Assembly (NCBI RefSeq): GCF_020906515.1
Contig: NC_085849.1
Location: 4,278,001-4,342,000 of the forward strand
From: Vanrija pseudolonga
Taxonomy: Eukaryota; Basidiomycota; Tremellomycetes; Trichosporonales; Trichosporonaceae
DNA: 64,000 nt
Reading direction: 5' to 3'
The notes below the pieces were generated by a model. The model ran no database searches and had not been told where the DNA came from. It saw only the letters and a program-made list of their open reading frames with translations. Made by a program: the position numbers and the translations under genes. This document shows, piece by piece, positions 21,661 to 32,522 of this stretch; position 1 is the first letter of the stretch; every line of letters begins with the position of its first letter.

Positions 21661-21996
21661 CGAATCGAGCCTCCTGCCACGTGCTTTTATTTCGCGGTAT
21701 TTGTCCAATATTAATCCCATTTACCACGTGTCGATCCCATCAACTACCCTCGGGATCAAATTGCCGCGCGCCTGCCTTGTTGTACGGCATTGCGGGTGCG
21801 CCAAGGACTCAGTCTAGGCGGCAGACAGTGGCGGCGACTGTCGACTGTTAGGGGCCAAACATGGGCCCAGTTGGTGTCAACATTGCCTCTTCCATTCAAC
21901 CCGCCCAGGCAGGCAGGCAGCCAAGGCAGACCACCACCACATCCTGAACCATCTCACTTCCTTCCTTAGCATCCTCCATCTCTCAACGCCGCAGTC

Positions 21997-24720
21997 ATGC
22001 CCCCGGCATCTCCCCCAGCTACCTCGTCCCGCTCGGGCTTGCTCGCGTCACCAAAAGTGTCCTCGCGCCCCAGATCAGCAATCACGCCCCGCGCAAACTT
22101 ACAGCTCGCAACGCCCAAACCACCACTCGCAGCACACAAGGACAACAATGTCCCCGACTCACCGTCAGTCTTGAGCCCAGTACAGGGCTCGTCGGCAAAG
22201 ATCAAGATTAAGAGCGCTACCACACCGGAGGCGCGCTCGCGCCCGCTGCTCGTCAAGCCGCGCGGCGTGGGCCCGCCACCCCGCATGCGCAAGCTCGTGC
22301 CCGGTGCCGGAGGGGCGTACGGCGCCGAGGAAGACGACGAGCGCGCGGCGTGGAATAACCCCGGCGGACTGGCGTACTCGCACGTCCTGGACCAGATGGA
22401 GGCCAGCAGCATGCTCGCGCCGTCCGAGGCTGTCCTGGTATCTGTCCGGTGAGTCAACCCACTCAGTGTCTCGCGGCATCGCGGCTGACGACACCAGTGT
22501 GCGCCCGCACAACGCGGCCGAGCTGCGCGCCGACACGGCCTCGGCGTGGGTCACGCCGTCGTATGACCAGCGCATGATCAAGCTCGCCAAGGGAAGGGAC
22601 GGGAACCGCGACGACAGAGAATGGATTTTCGGTGAGTCACTCGCTGTTCGGTGGAGGCGGCGAGGAAGGCGGCCGAGGCGGCGGCGGCGGCGCTGACACC
22701 GGCTGTCAACAGACAAGATTCTGCCTCCTGATACCGACAATGCTCGAGCGTACGCCACCTCGGCAAGGGCTCATGTGCGATGTGAGTGGCATTCGTCGCC
22801 GCGGTCACCACTGACACGCCAGCTGCAATGGAGGGCTTCAACGCCGTCATCTTTGCATACGGCCAGACGGCTTCGGGCAAGACGCATACCCTGACTGGCC
22901 AGCCCGACACGCCTGGCATCATCCCTCTAGCCATTTCCGACCTCTTTGGCCAGATCCGTTCGACACCCGATCGCGAATTCCTGCTACGTGCGTCTTACCT
23001 CGAACTTTATAACGAGGCTATCATCGACCTGCTGTCGCCAGAGGTCGGCAAGGAGCTTTCGCTTTCCGAAGGAAGGAAGAAGGGCGAGGTCGTCATCAAC
23101 GGGCTCACGGAATGTGCTGTCCGAACGGAGGAAGAGATCCGTCGATTGCTTCGCATGGGCGAGGAGAGGCGCAAAGTTGGCGGCACCGACTGGAACCAGC
23201 GCTCGTCACGCAGTCACTGTGTGTTCCGCATCGTTATCGAGTCGCGTACCGTCGCCGACGGAACTCGTACGCCCGGCCGTGACAAGACGACTCGCATCAG
23301 TACCTTGTCCATCATTGGTAGGTCGCTGCTGCGACATGACCCGTGTGCTAACGGCAGACTTGGCGGGTTCCGAAAAGCACACTAGCTCGAAAGAGCGCAA
23401 CGCAGAAGGCCGCCACATCAACCAGTCCCTCCTTACCCTCAAGCTGGTAATCTCCAAGCTTGCGGACATGGCGTCGAAACGTAACGTCATGCACGTTCCG
23501 TACCGCGACAGCAAGCTGTGAGTGAAGCTAGGGCCGACTAGAGCCTGTGAGGATCAAACCTAACCCGCCTCAGTACTCGTCTCCTGCAACCTTCCCTTTC
23601 GGGCGATGCCCTGATCTCCGTTATCTGCACCATCTCGCCGTCGCCTGTCAACATGGCAGAGTCAATCTCGACGCTGTCGTTTGCACAGGGCTTGAAACGC
23701 GTGCTGCTTTCGGCTCAGCGCAAGGAGGTTGTCGACCCCGAGGCGCTCATCCAGCAGTACCAGAACGAGATTGCTGGTCTCAGGGCATTGCTGCAGGAGA
23801 AGGAGCAGCACCCGTCGTCCGCGCCAAGCAAGGGCGGCGAGAAGTCGAACGCTGAGATGGAGAACCGCCTCAACGAGCTGAAGAGCTTGATCCTCACCTC
23901 GACAACAATCGGTGACGGCGACGCAGAGGCTGGCCTCCGGCCATTGAGCCCGTCACGGCTCAAGTACCCTCAGCTCGACTTTGACAAGACGTCAGTGGCA
24001 CTTCGCGAGGAGCTGCACGCCGCCGAGTTGCGAGTGTCCGAGCAAGAGGAGGAGATTGCCCGTCTCAAGGCCGAGCTCGAGGTCCGCCCCTTGAACCCTG
24101 ACCAGAGGTGCATCGAGCTCCAAGACGAGGTCAACCAGCTGCGCATGATCGCCGCCGACTACGAGCGTCACCTGCGTGAGCCATCACGCAAGGTGCGCGA
24201 GGACGTGGATCGCGAGTGGGCGGGCAAGTACTCGAAGCTCGAGTCGCAGCTCGAGAGCAAGACGATCTGGGCCAACCGTCTCGACGAGAACGTGCGGCAT
24301 GTGACCGCGCAAAAGCGCATCCTCGACGCGCGGTGCAAGGACGCCGAGGCCAAGCTGCTGGCCGTGTTCGAGTGGGTCAACGCGGCGTTATCAGAAACCG
24401 ACCCCGCCGACGACGACTACGACGACGACGATGACGACTCGGACGACTTGCCGGCGCTGGGCGGCGGGCCGAAGCGCAACCCTAGAATCTCGACGGACAA
24501 CGACTTTGGCCCCAACGTCACTGCCGAGAAGCTCGCGACGCTGACGCTCAACGCATCGCGTATGCGCCGCAGCGGCATCAGCAACCGCGATCTTCAGTCC
24601 GAGTTCCAGGACTGGTTCAAGGACAGCTTAAGCCGGCCGGGGCCACCAAAGGGCAAGCTGCTGCGTGACGAGAGCGTGCCCGTCCTCGCGTCAATCGACG
24701 ACAGCGACGACATGTTCTAG
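21997..24720 (+). CDS. kinesin motor protein, kinesin-7 (CENP-E/Kip2)-like
   Basis: Six exons (21997-22448, 22498-22631, 22713-22781, 22823-23317, 23358-23517, 23574-24720) give 818 residues. All five introns are GT-AG, 40-81 nt. A disordered N-terminal extension of about 145 residues precedes the motor domain. The motor starts at VSVRVRP and includes the P-loop FAYGQTASGKTHTLTG (about residue 230), switch I NQRSSRSHCVF, switch II DLAGSEK, and VPYRDSKLTRLLQPSLSGDA. A neck follows (PVNMAESISTLSFAQGLKRV), then a coiled coil (about residues 500-690) and an acidic Asp run. The AYGQTASGKT loop and N-terminal motor fit the kinesin-7 class, plus-end motors acting on kinetochore or cytoplasmic microtubules. 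The class assignment is tentative. Confidence 0.92.
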
Positions 24721-24830
24721 TAGATGGGAGAGTTGTCAAAGGAAAGCAAAGCAAAGGAGGAAGACGATTTGTGCCAATTTCCGTGTAGTACAAGTATTGC
24801 ATACAGATGTAACGTCGCGTTTACACATTC

Positions 24831-26184
24831 TCATGCCTTCTTCTGCGAGAGCTCGACGGCGATCTTGAATGCACCAAGGAGGGCAGTCAGCTGCATCTTT
24901 TCAGAGCCGCCAAGCGACAGGCGGTGTCTGGTGGGTCAGCAAGCTCTCAGCTCGGCGCACCCACTCAGTCTGGCCGAGGTGGTCGAGGAGGTACACCCTC
25001 GCATTGGTAGGCAGGTCGACCGTCTCGAGAAAGTCGTAAGCTCCCGCAATGAGGTCCTGCAGGGCCAACCCCTTGTCCGTCTTGAGCGCCGTGATGAGGT
25101 TGTACGCCGTGCCGAACTCGTCCGACATCATGCTCTCGACCACGCGCTGAATGTCGGCGGGGTGCGGGTTGCCCGTGCAGTTGTACACTGCGTTCTCGTC
25201 GACGATGTCGTATGCGGCGTGACATGCCTGGAGGACGTTGAGCGCGCGGCGCATGTCGCCGCGCGAGAGCTTGAGGAGCGCTGCGCGGCCGTCGGGGGTG
25301 AGGTTGACGCTGGGGCGTGAGCTTTATTCCTACGGGGTCGTCAAGCTCTCCACCCACCCCTCCTTCTCCACGACCACGTCGACCTTCTTCGCCACCTCGG
25401 CCTCTGGCAAGGGCGAGAAGCGGAAACGCGTACACCGCGACTGGATGGCCGGCGTAATCTTGTTGACATAGTTGCACAGGATGGCGAAGCGGACGTTCTT
25501 CGTGTGCTGCTCGATGACTCGGCGCAGCGCGCCTTGCGCGGCCTGTGTCATCATGTCCGCCTCGTCGAGGACGATGAGCTTGAAGCCTTTACTGCGGGGT
25601 TAGGTGGGATAGGCAGCCCGACACCTACGAGAACAAGACCTTGGTCGCGGCAAACGACTTGATCTGGTCGCGCACCACGTCGATGCCGCGGTCGTCGGAC
25701 GCGTTCAGCTCGAGCATGTGCTTCTTGTAGTCTTTGCCATACAGGCGGCGGGCGAGCGCGATGACAGTGGACGTTTTACCCGTGCCTGCGGATGAGCTTC
25801 CAGGAATGCGAACGTCAAAGCTCACCTGGAGGCCCGTAGAAGAGGAGGTGCGGCAGCCGTCCCGCCTCGATGAACTTCTCGACTGGGCGTCAGCGCACAA
25901 AAGGAAGGAAGGACCCACTCGTCGCTGTGATGTCGTGGTGCGAGACGACCTCGTCAAGCGTGATGGGGCGGTACTTCTCCACCCTGGTAAGGTTAGCATA
26001 GCTACTTAGAGGAAAATCGCGCAGCTACGCACCATGGCAGGCCCTCGCGGTCGTCGACCACCTCGGCGGCCTTCTCCTTCCCCTTGTTGGCCTTGGCGCC
26101 GGCCATGAGCGCGCCAAAGGCGTTGACGGGCTTTGGTGGGGCGGCGACGGCGACTGGCTCGTCGACGTCCATTGGTTCTGCCAT
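24831..26184 (-). CDS. RFC3: replication factor C subunit 3 (clamp loader)
   Basis: Seven exons (26184-26033, 25983-25919, 25882-25826, 25785-25629, 25591-25358, 25309-24965, 24927-24831) encode 368 residues, close to the 340 of yeast Rfc3. Introns are 36-49 nt. The AAA+ features are [16 protein letters not shown], Walker A GPPGTGKT (about 88-95), [15 protein letters not shown], Walker [12 protein letters not shown], the arginine-finger motif SRCTRFRF, and a C-terminal collar. RFC loads the PCNA sliding clamp at primer ends during DNA replication and repair in the nucleus. The N-terminal 50 residues are an extension with a short basic-acidic linker. It shares a 348-bp divergent promoter with ATG9. 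Confidence 0.96.
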
Positions 26185-26532
26185 TTTGTTGTGATGCGAG
26201 TGGGGTGGTGGGGTGATGTGATGATGGTGAGTGTTGCTGTTGACTTTCGAGGATGAACATTGACCTCGACGCGTGCAGCGCGTACAGTCAACCCCTCGCA
26301 GCGCGTCTGTCTGCCGAGCTCCCGCCTTTAAGTGCGGGGGGAATACAAAAGGGCCACGTGGTAGGATGTGCGTCATAGTGATGGATGTGCCCGTCGCCGC
26401 CGCCCCGAGTGAGTTGCCACCAACAAGCTGGTCACATCGACGCGCCATCAGCCACCACTACATAACAACGGCCACATCACATCTCCTTTGTACATCATTG
26501 CAAGAGGGCACACCAGCCCCTCGACACCCACA
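26185..26532. promoter_or_regulatory. bidirectional promoter of RFC3 and ATG9
   Basis: Only 348 bp lie between the two divergent start codons, so the promoters must be shared or overlap. I see no canonical TATA element. Confidence 0.6.
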
Positions 26533-29500
26533 ATGCCCTCACCACCACCACAGGGGGCCAACTCGCTCCTCAACCTCCTGAACCCGTACGCGTCGGTCGC
26601 GCAGTCGTCGTACCCCCGCAGAGGGGACGGCGAGGACGCGCCGCCCGATAGCCCCAGCGCCGTGCTGCTGCGCGAGCTGCAGCTCAACTCGGACAGCGAG
26701 GAGCGCGCGCGCAGCCCAGCACTCAGCCCGACGCCGACACCCAGACGGCCAGTCCACGTGATCGCGACACCAAGCAGCTCGGAGGACGAGGGCCCGCCGC
26801 GCAGCTTGGTCTTCGGCGAGCCCGCAAGGGATAAGGGCAAGCGGAGGTCCGGGTCAGGCGGGCGTACCCCCAAGTCCCGCGAGCCGGACAGCCAGCGCGT
26901 GCTCGCCCCGCCCACGAGGCCATGGGATGCCGCCCCTTCACATTCCCCGGGACCGTTCAGACGGCGGCCAAGCTCGGCATCGAGCTCGACTCGCAGTCGC
27001 CAGTCGTCGCGCCAGCGGCCAGAGAGCGCAGACGACAGCCTAGCGACGCCGTCGACTGAGTCGCCTAGCCCGTCCGGTGCGCCGACAGTGTCAAGCAGCA
27101 CGAGCGGCGACGAGGCCCCGCTGCGATCGGCACGAACCCCGCCGCTCGTGCGTGCCAGCCCGCCTACCCGCTCGCCGGCCAAGGCGCCCGAGGCAGAGGT
27201 TGCGGGGTATGCTGTGCCGACGACGGGCGCGCGTAGGACAAAGGGACGCGGCCAGCATAAATACCACGAGGTGTCGACGGCCGAGGACGGGCGGCGAGGC
27301 GCTGGCGCCGACGGCCCGAGTAAGAAGGCCGGGTTGAGCGATTACAACAAGGCCTTGTGGGGCTGGGTGAATGTCGTCAATCTTGACGTGTTTCTGCAAG
27401 AGGTGGGTGTAGGGGTTGGGCTGAGCTGATGGCAGGTATATGCGTACTACAAGGGCAAGGGGTTCTGGGCCATCCTGCTGGCACGAGTGCTCAACCTCAT
27501 GTGAGCTTGGTCGCCCGCGCGTGTGCTAAGCTCTCCAGGACGACAGGCTTCGTGATCAGCTTCGCGGCGTTCCTCTTCACTTGCATCGAGTGGAAGAAGC
27601 TGTTTGGATGGACGTCGCATAATGGCGAAGTTGGCCGGCTCGACGACGTTCTCGTTGATCATTGTCTCCGGAAGTAGGTCTTGAGTTCTGCTACCTGCCT
27701 GCTGACCTGCTCAGTGCCCCCTTCGCCAACGTCGTCCTCATTATCCTGATGGGATCGTTCTGGACCTTCCAGCTCGTCGGGTTTATCCGTTCCCTGCCCA
27801 GGCTGTTCGACCTGTGGAGGTTCTACACCTATCTCCTGGGCGTGCCAGACGTGAGCCTTCGAACCCGGTCCACAAGCTGACAACCCAGGCCGATATCCAG
27901 ACTCTGCCCTGGCCCGAGATTGTGCGCCTCATCGGCCTTATCAAGAAGGACAACCCTCTGCAATCTCTTTCCAATGGCCAGGCCAACGCGCTGGCAAATA
28001 TGGCGGTCGACACGCCGCCTTCCGTCAACGCGGTGCTGGACGCTCACGACATTGCCAAGTGAGCTGAGAACCTCGAATCGAGCTGACAAACAGCCGTATC
28101 TTGCGACGAGAAAACTACCTCATCGCTCTCTTCAACAAAGACCTGCTCGACCTCCGCGTCCGCATCCCCCTTCCCCAGGCGATTCTGGGCTGGCTCCCAC
28201 CCTCATTCGTCATTGGCCAGGCGTATGAAGGGATCCCCATGACCAACGCCGGAGAGGGACAGCGCTTCCTCACGTTTGGCGGCAGCTCCCTCACCAAGGC
28301 GCTCGAGTGGAACTTGCGATACTGCCTCATGGGCTTCTTGTTCCACCCGAATGGCCATGTGAGGTCCGAGGTGGTCCGCGGCAAGGACAGGCAGGAGCTC
28401 ATCGAGAAGTGAGCTGGCAGCTCCAGTAGGACCAACTGACACTGCAGACTCAAAGTCCGCCTCTACTTCATGGGCTTCCTCAACCTCGTCTTCGCCCCGT
28501 TCATTGTCCTCTATCTCGTCGTCTACTCTTTCTTCCGCTACTTTGAAGAGTACCGCAACAACCCGTCGAGCATTGGCGGAAGGCAGTACACCCCGTATGC
28601 CGAGTGGAAGTTTAGGGAGTTCAACGAGCTGCCGCATCTGTTTGAGCGCCGCGTCGACCAGAGCTACGTCTTTGCCAAGGAGTACATCGACCAGTTCCCC
28701 AAGGAGCGAACGGCATTGATCATGAGGTGAGCTTTGAAATCTCCGTACCAGCTGACCCGCCACAGGTTCGTTGCCTTTGTCGCGGGGTCTTTCGCTGCTG
28801 TACTCCTGTTCTGCTCGCTGCTCGACCCCGATCTCTTCCTCCACTTTGAGGTCACACCGCACAGAACAGTGCTCTTCTACCTCGGTATCTTCACCGTCGT
28901 CCTCACCGTGTCCCGCAGCATGGTCCCGGAGGAGAGGTTTGTCTTCGACCCGGAGCAGGCCATGCTCGACGTCGTGAGGTTCACACACTATCTGCCAAAC
29001 GAGTGGAAGGGCAACCTGCACAGTCAGAAGGTGGGTGACAGAAGTCGTTCCGACTAACCCATACAGGTCCATGTCGAGTTTGGCAAGCTGTTCCAGCTCA
29101 AGGTCATGATCTTTGTGCGCGAGCTCGCGTCCGTCATCCTCACGCCCTTCATCCTCTGGTTCTCCCTTCCCGACTGCTCGGCGGCTATTCTGGACTTCTT
29201 CCGCGAGTTCTCGATCCATGTCGACGGCATGGGCTATGTGTGCTCGTTTGCCGTATTCGACTTTCACCGCAACGGCAACCTCGGGCCAGAGGGAGCTGCG
29301 ACAGCGGCAGGACCGGCGTCCGAGTCGACAGTGCAAGCTCAGCGCCGCCGTAGCCGCCCTGGTGCCAAGCGCATCGCCTCGACCCCGGCCTACCTGCCGA
29401 ACGACAACTCCAAGATGGAGCAGAGTATCTTGCACTTCAAGGCTACGCACCCGGACTGGGTGCCGTCAGACCCCAGTGCGTCAGTGAGACTGGACAGAAT

Positions 29501-29894
29501 CGTCGGCGCCAACCCTGGAGTCGGCCACTCGCCCGTCCGGCATGCCCGACACCTCGCTGGGTCAATGTACGCCGGCGGGCGGGGCCTGGGACTTGGTCTG
29601 CACCTCAAGCAACAGCAGAACGCGGCCGCCTCCCAGATCTCCTCGCCTGGCATCGACGAATCGCGACAGGCTCCTGGTGCCAGGTGGTTTGCGCACAGCG
29701 GCGGCGCGTCACACCTGGCGACCATGCGCGAGGCAATGGCCGAGGGCGATGACGACGAAGAGGACGACGGTGAAGCCGAGGCGATGGGCTGGCACCGGCG
29801 TGTCGACGATGCCGACGATGAGGATGACGGTCCCGGCGACCGGCGCCTCCTCCACGACGCCGGGCTGATCCTGCAGCAGGTCATGAACCGCTGA
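26533..29894 (+). CDS. ATG9: autophagy lipid scramblase Atg9
   Basis: Nine exons (26533-27402, 27436-27500, 27539-27673, 27715-27850, 27889-28058, 28094-28408, 28448-28726, 28766-29030, 29067-29894) encode 1020 residues. All eight introns are 33-41 nt, and the first is 33 nt. The start at 26533 (CACA ATG CCC) is preferred over 26488. After a disordered Ser/Pro N-terminus of about 270 residues comes the Atg9 core: [26 protein letters not shown] (split here by intron 1), [29 protein letters not shown], and [37 protein letters not shown] and the domain [11 protein letters not shown] follow. Atg9 is the multi-pass membrane protein of autophagosome-seeding vesicles and scrambles phospholipids. The C-terminal tail is Asp/Glu-rich. 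It converges with Sec61 beta. Confidence 0.96.
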
Positions 29895-30061
29895 ACATTG
29901 TAGTGATTAGAGAACACACACACATCCCCCGCAGCGGCCATGCTAACGCGCGATGCATGTTGTACAACTGTCACGAGGTACGCAGCGAGCACAAGCCCGG
30001 CCCGGGTCCTCGCCAGTGGGTCTACGACTTATACCCAGGGAAAGACGGGGGGGACGGGGGA

Positions 30062-30747
30062 TTAGTTGGTGAAGGCGCGGACAATCTTGGCGGCGATGTG
30101 GAGGAAGAAGATGGAGGCGATGAAGGAGAGGGCCAGGACGATGACGACGAAGGGGTCGCTGTGGGGGTTAGTACGAGAGCTGGCGAAGCCAGCGAGCAGG
30201 CGTGGCGAGTGGCAGGGGCAGCATGTGGTAGTATCGCGGCGGGGAGGCAGCAGACGCCGCGTGCCACCTCCTCCACGACGCTCGCTCCGCTCGCGCGCGT
30301 TCACTTACACCTTGAGACCGGCGTCCCCAGAGTCCGTGTACAGCTTGAGCATGGTGTTGCTCGAGCCTCCGGCGCCGGCCGCGCGGGCCGACGAGGGGCG
30401 GGGGGCAGCGGGGGCGCGGCGGCTGTGCGAGCGGGCGAGGAAGGTACGTCGATGTTGTTGTCGTACGAGCGGGCGAAAAGTCGGGCACATGGGGTCAACC
30501 GATCGGTGCAGAGCGAGCAAAGAGACACAGCGTCAGCGACCATAACCAAGACGAGGAGTACGAGCACCGGCGTGCCCGCCTGCGGCGGCCACTCTACTCA
30601 CCGGACCGCGTTGGCGCCAGGGGGCCGCGTGACGGTGAAGGCGGACGACGAGCCGGCGCCAGGCGCGGCAGGAGGCGAGGAGGGACGCTTGGTGTCGGCC
30701 TGGGTGGGGGGTCAGCTCTGCCTTCCGCGTGCCGGTGTACTCACCAT
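30062..30747 (-). CDS. SBH1: Sec61 beta subunit of the ER translocon
   Basis: Four exons (30747-30745, 30699-30602, 30422-30309, 30158-30062) encode 103 residues. The first coding exon is the start codon alone: ATG is followed directly by GTGAGT (intron 30700-30744). The other introns are 179 and 150 nt, long for this window. The product has the classic fungal layout: a Pro/Ser N-terminus (ADTKRPSSPPAAPG), a basic stretch (AVRRRAP), and the family block AGAGGSSNTMLKLYTDSG, GLKVDPF. One C-terminal membrane helix follows (VVIVLALSFIASIFFLHI) with a basic tail. It is a tail-anchored, non-essential subunit that helps the Sec61 channel and docks the exocyst and other factors. Confidence 0.94.
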
Positions 30748-31220
30748 TGTGTTGGTTAACGAGAGTGGATGATGTTGGGAGATGGAGTCGAGTAGTAGTA
30801 GTTGTCGTTGTTGCTCCGCGTGCGGCGGCGCGATGGAACGCGGTGGAGACGACGAGGTGGGCGGCGTGGCACAGGCCACTGCGAGCGCTGGAAGCTGGGC
30901 GGGAGCAAATACCACTGGGCGGGCTGGCTGTCGTGGGTGACTTGAATGACACGAATAAAACCGGGGCTTATCACTTTCGGGCCTATTAGCAGGGCATTTG
31001 TAATGCTTCCTAATGGTCCAGTCAACCGCTTTCTTAATCGGGTCTCGCCGAAGTCGCCGGCGGGGAGTGGCCGATGACGTGCGATGAGGGGCAGAGGGGT
31101 TGAGGGGAATGAAAGCGAGGTGGACTCCCCCCACGACGACTTTATAATCACCCTCTGTCCCTCCCACTCTTGCCCATCATACGTCCCATCCTCGCGCTCC
31201 GCACGTACGCGTCCAAAGCA
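30748..31220. promoter_or_regulatory. divergent promoter of Sec61 beta and glutathione peroxidase
   Basis: This 473-bp region separates the two divergent starts. A TATAAT element at 31143-31148, 73 bp before the glutathione peroxidase ATG, serves the plus-strand gene. The rest shows nothing that I can name. Confidence 0.5.
31143..31148 (+). promoter_or_regulatory. TATA-type element of glutathione peroxidase
   Basis: TTTATAATC lies about 75 bp before the ATG, at a spacing that would place transcription start close to 31175-31200 and leave a very short 5' leader. Confidence 0.5.
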
Positions 31221-31849
31221 ATGTCTGACATCTACTCCTACTCGGTGCGTCGGCGTCGTTCCTCTAACCCAACCCCTCTGCGCGGGTCGCTGACGCTCCC
31301 CGCCAGGTCGAGCTGCCCAAGCGCTCCATCCCCCTCGCCGACTACAAGTCCAAGTCGATCCTCTTCGTCAACGTCGCGTCCAAGTGCGGCCTCACGCCCC
31401 AGTACAAGGACCTGCAGGCGCTGCAGGACAAGCACGCCGACACGCTGCAGATCATCGGCTTCCCCTCGAACCAGTTCAAGGCGCAGGAGCCGGGCACCGA
31501 CGACGAGATCCTCAACTTCTGCCAGGTCAACTATGGCGTTACTTTCCCCATCGCCAAGAAGGGCGACGTGAACGGCCCCGACACGCAGCCCATCTGGAAG
31601 GCGCTCAAGAAGGATGCTGGCGTCGATGAGATTGACTGGGTGAGTGGGGGCCGCGGCGCGGCGCGAGCTGGGTGAGAGGGCAACGCCGCTGACACGCCGC
31701 CCAGAACTTCTCCAAGTTCCTCCTCACCCCCGACGGCAAGCTCACCTGGTTCCCCGCGCGCACCACCAAGGTCGTGAGTATGCCCTTCCAGAGGGGACGC
31801 TGGGCCGAGCTGACACCCACCCCAGGCCGACGTCGAGGCCAAGCTCTGA
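31221..31849 (+). CDS. thioredoxin-type glutathione peroxidase
   Basis: Four exons (31221-31244, 31307-31639, 31705-31773, 31826-31849) encode 149 residues. Introns are 52-65 nt with CTGAC branches. The features are those of Cys-based glutathione peroxidases: FVNVASKCGLTPQY with peroxidatic Cys in place of selenocysteine, GFPSNQFKAQEPG with the catalytic Gln, DEILNFCQVNYGV with the resolving Cys, and DWNFSKFLLTPDG with the catalytic Trp and Asn. It reduces hydroperoxides, normally with thioredoxin rather than glutathione in fungi. In-frame sequence upstream of the ATG resembles a mitochondrial presequence, but has no ATG (see findings). The catalytic set is complete. Confidence 0.94.
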
Positions 31850-32522
31850 CTAGCCAAGCTGTAGCTAGACGCCGCGTAGGAAGATGCAAAAGTGAAGCGT
31901 GCGAGCGAGGGGAGGTGGGCGAGGTGTGGCACGAAGGAGGGAGGTGGTGTTGTTGATTGAGGAAGGAGGGGCTTGACGCCTCGGCTGAAGGCGACTACCC
32001 CGCCACTTCGTCACCACGCCCCCACCTGCTTTGCGCTCGACACACGGCCAGCATCGCCGCACCACCAGCCGTGTCAGCGGGGAAGGGTAGCTGCGTACGC
32101 TCACTCGCTCATAAACCGCCGACGCCGGCACCAAGGCACCGGCGGTATCGAGGATGGATGGCGACAGCGCTGCGCGGCGGGGAGCTCGTCGTCATCTCTC
32201 CGGACCATTCCATTCCTTCTATCTACGCATACCACGCATGCTTGCTCGCTCGCCCCTCGGATGCTGAGTCTGTTGATAGCATGCGACTAGCTCCGTTGTC
32301 GACCACTCGCTGTCGTTTGGCTTTGGAGCCTGCGATATGGGCGCCAGCGCGGTGGTCGAGCGACATGGTAGGGCACACGTGACTCGCTCGGCCCGACTTC
32401 CCGTCGCCCATCTCAATCCCGCCACCAGATAGCACCGCTATCTTCAACACCAACTCGTCGCCATCGCACTCACTCCGCTCAGCATCTTACAGTGCCCTGG
32501 CCACTCATAACAGCCCGCCACG
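31850..32522. other. intergenic before the second FBL-A group
   Basis: About 670 bp. It marks the switch from housekeeping genes to the F-box-like gene group. No gene, RNA or repeat is supported. Confidence 0.4.

Larger units (their letters stand above)
19029..21996. other. unusually long divergent intergenic region
   Basis: Nearly 3 kb separates the secreted glycoprotein gene (minus) from the kinesin gene (plus), in a genome whose other gaps are mostly 0.2-0.8 kb. Frames in it lack domains and splice logic. A GGCT-type tandem run is at 21628-21660. The large size could reflect long upstream regulatory DNA for the wall-protein gene or an unrecognised noncoding RNA. Confidence 0.4.

Noticed and set aside
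20850-21680. 276-codon minus-strand frame
   Set aside because: Composition and repeats (SQPASTAEPCPSHASQP) look like translated noncoding DNA; no splice or start support.
28203-29450. 415-codon minus-strand frame
   Set aside because: Antisense shadow of ATG9 exons and introns.
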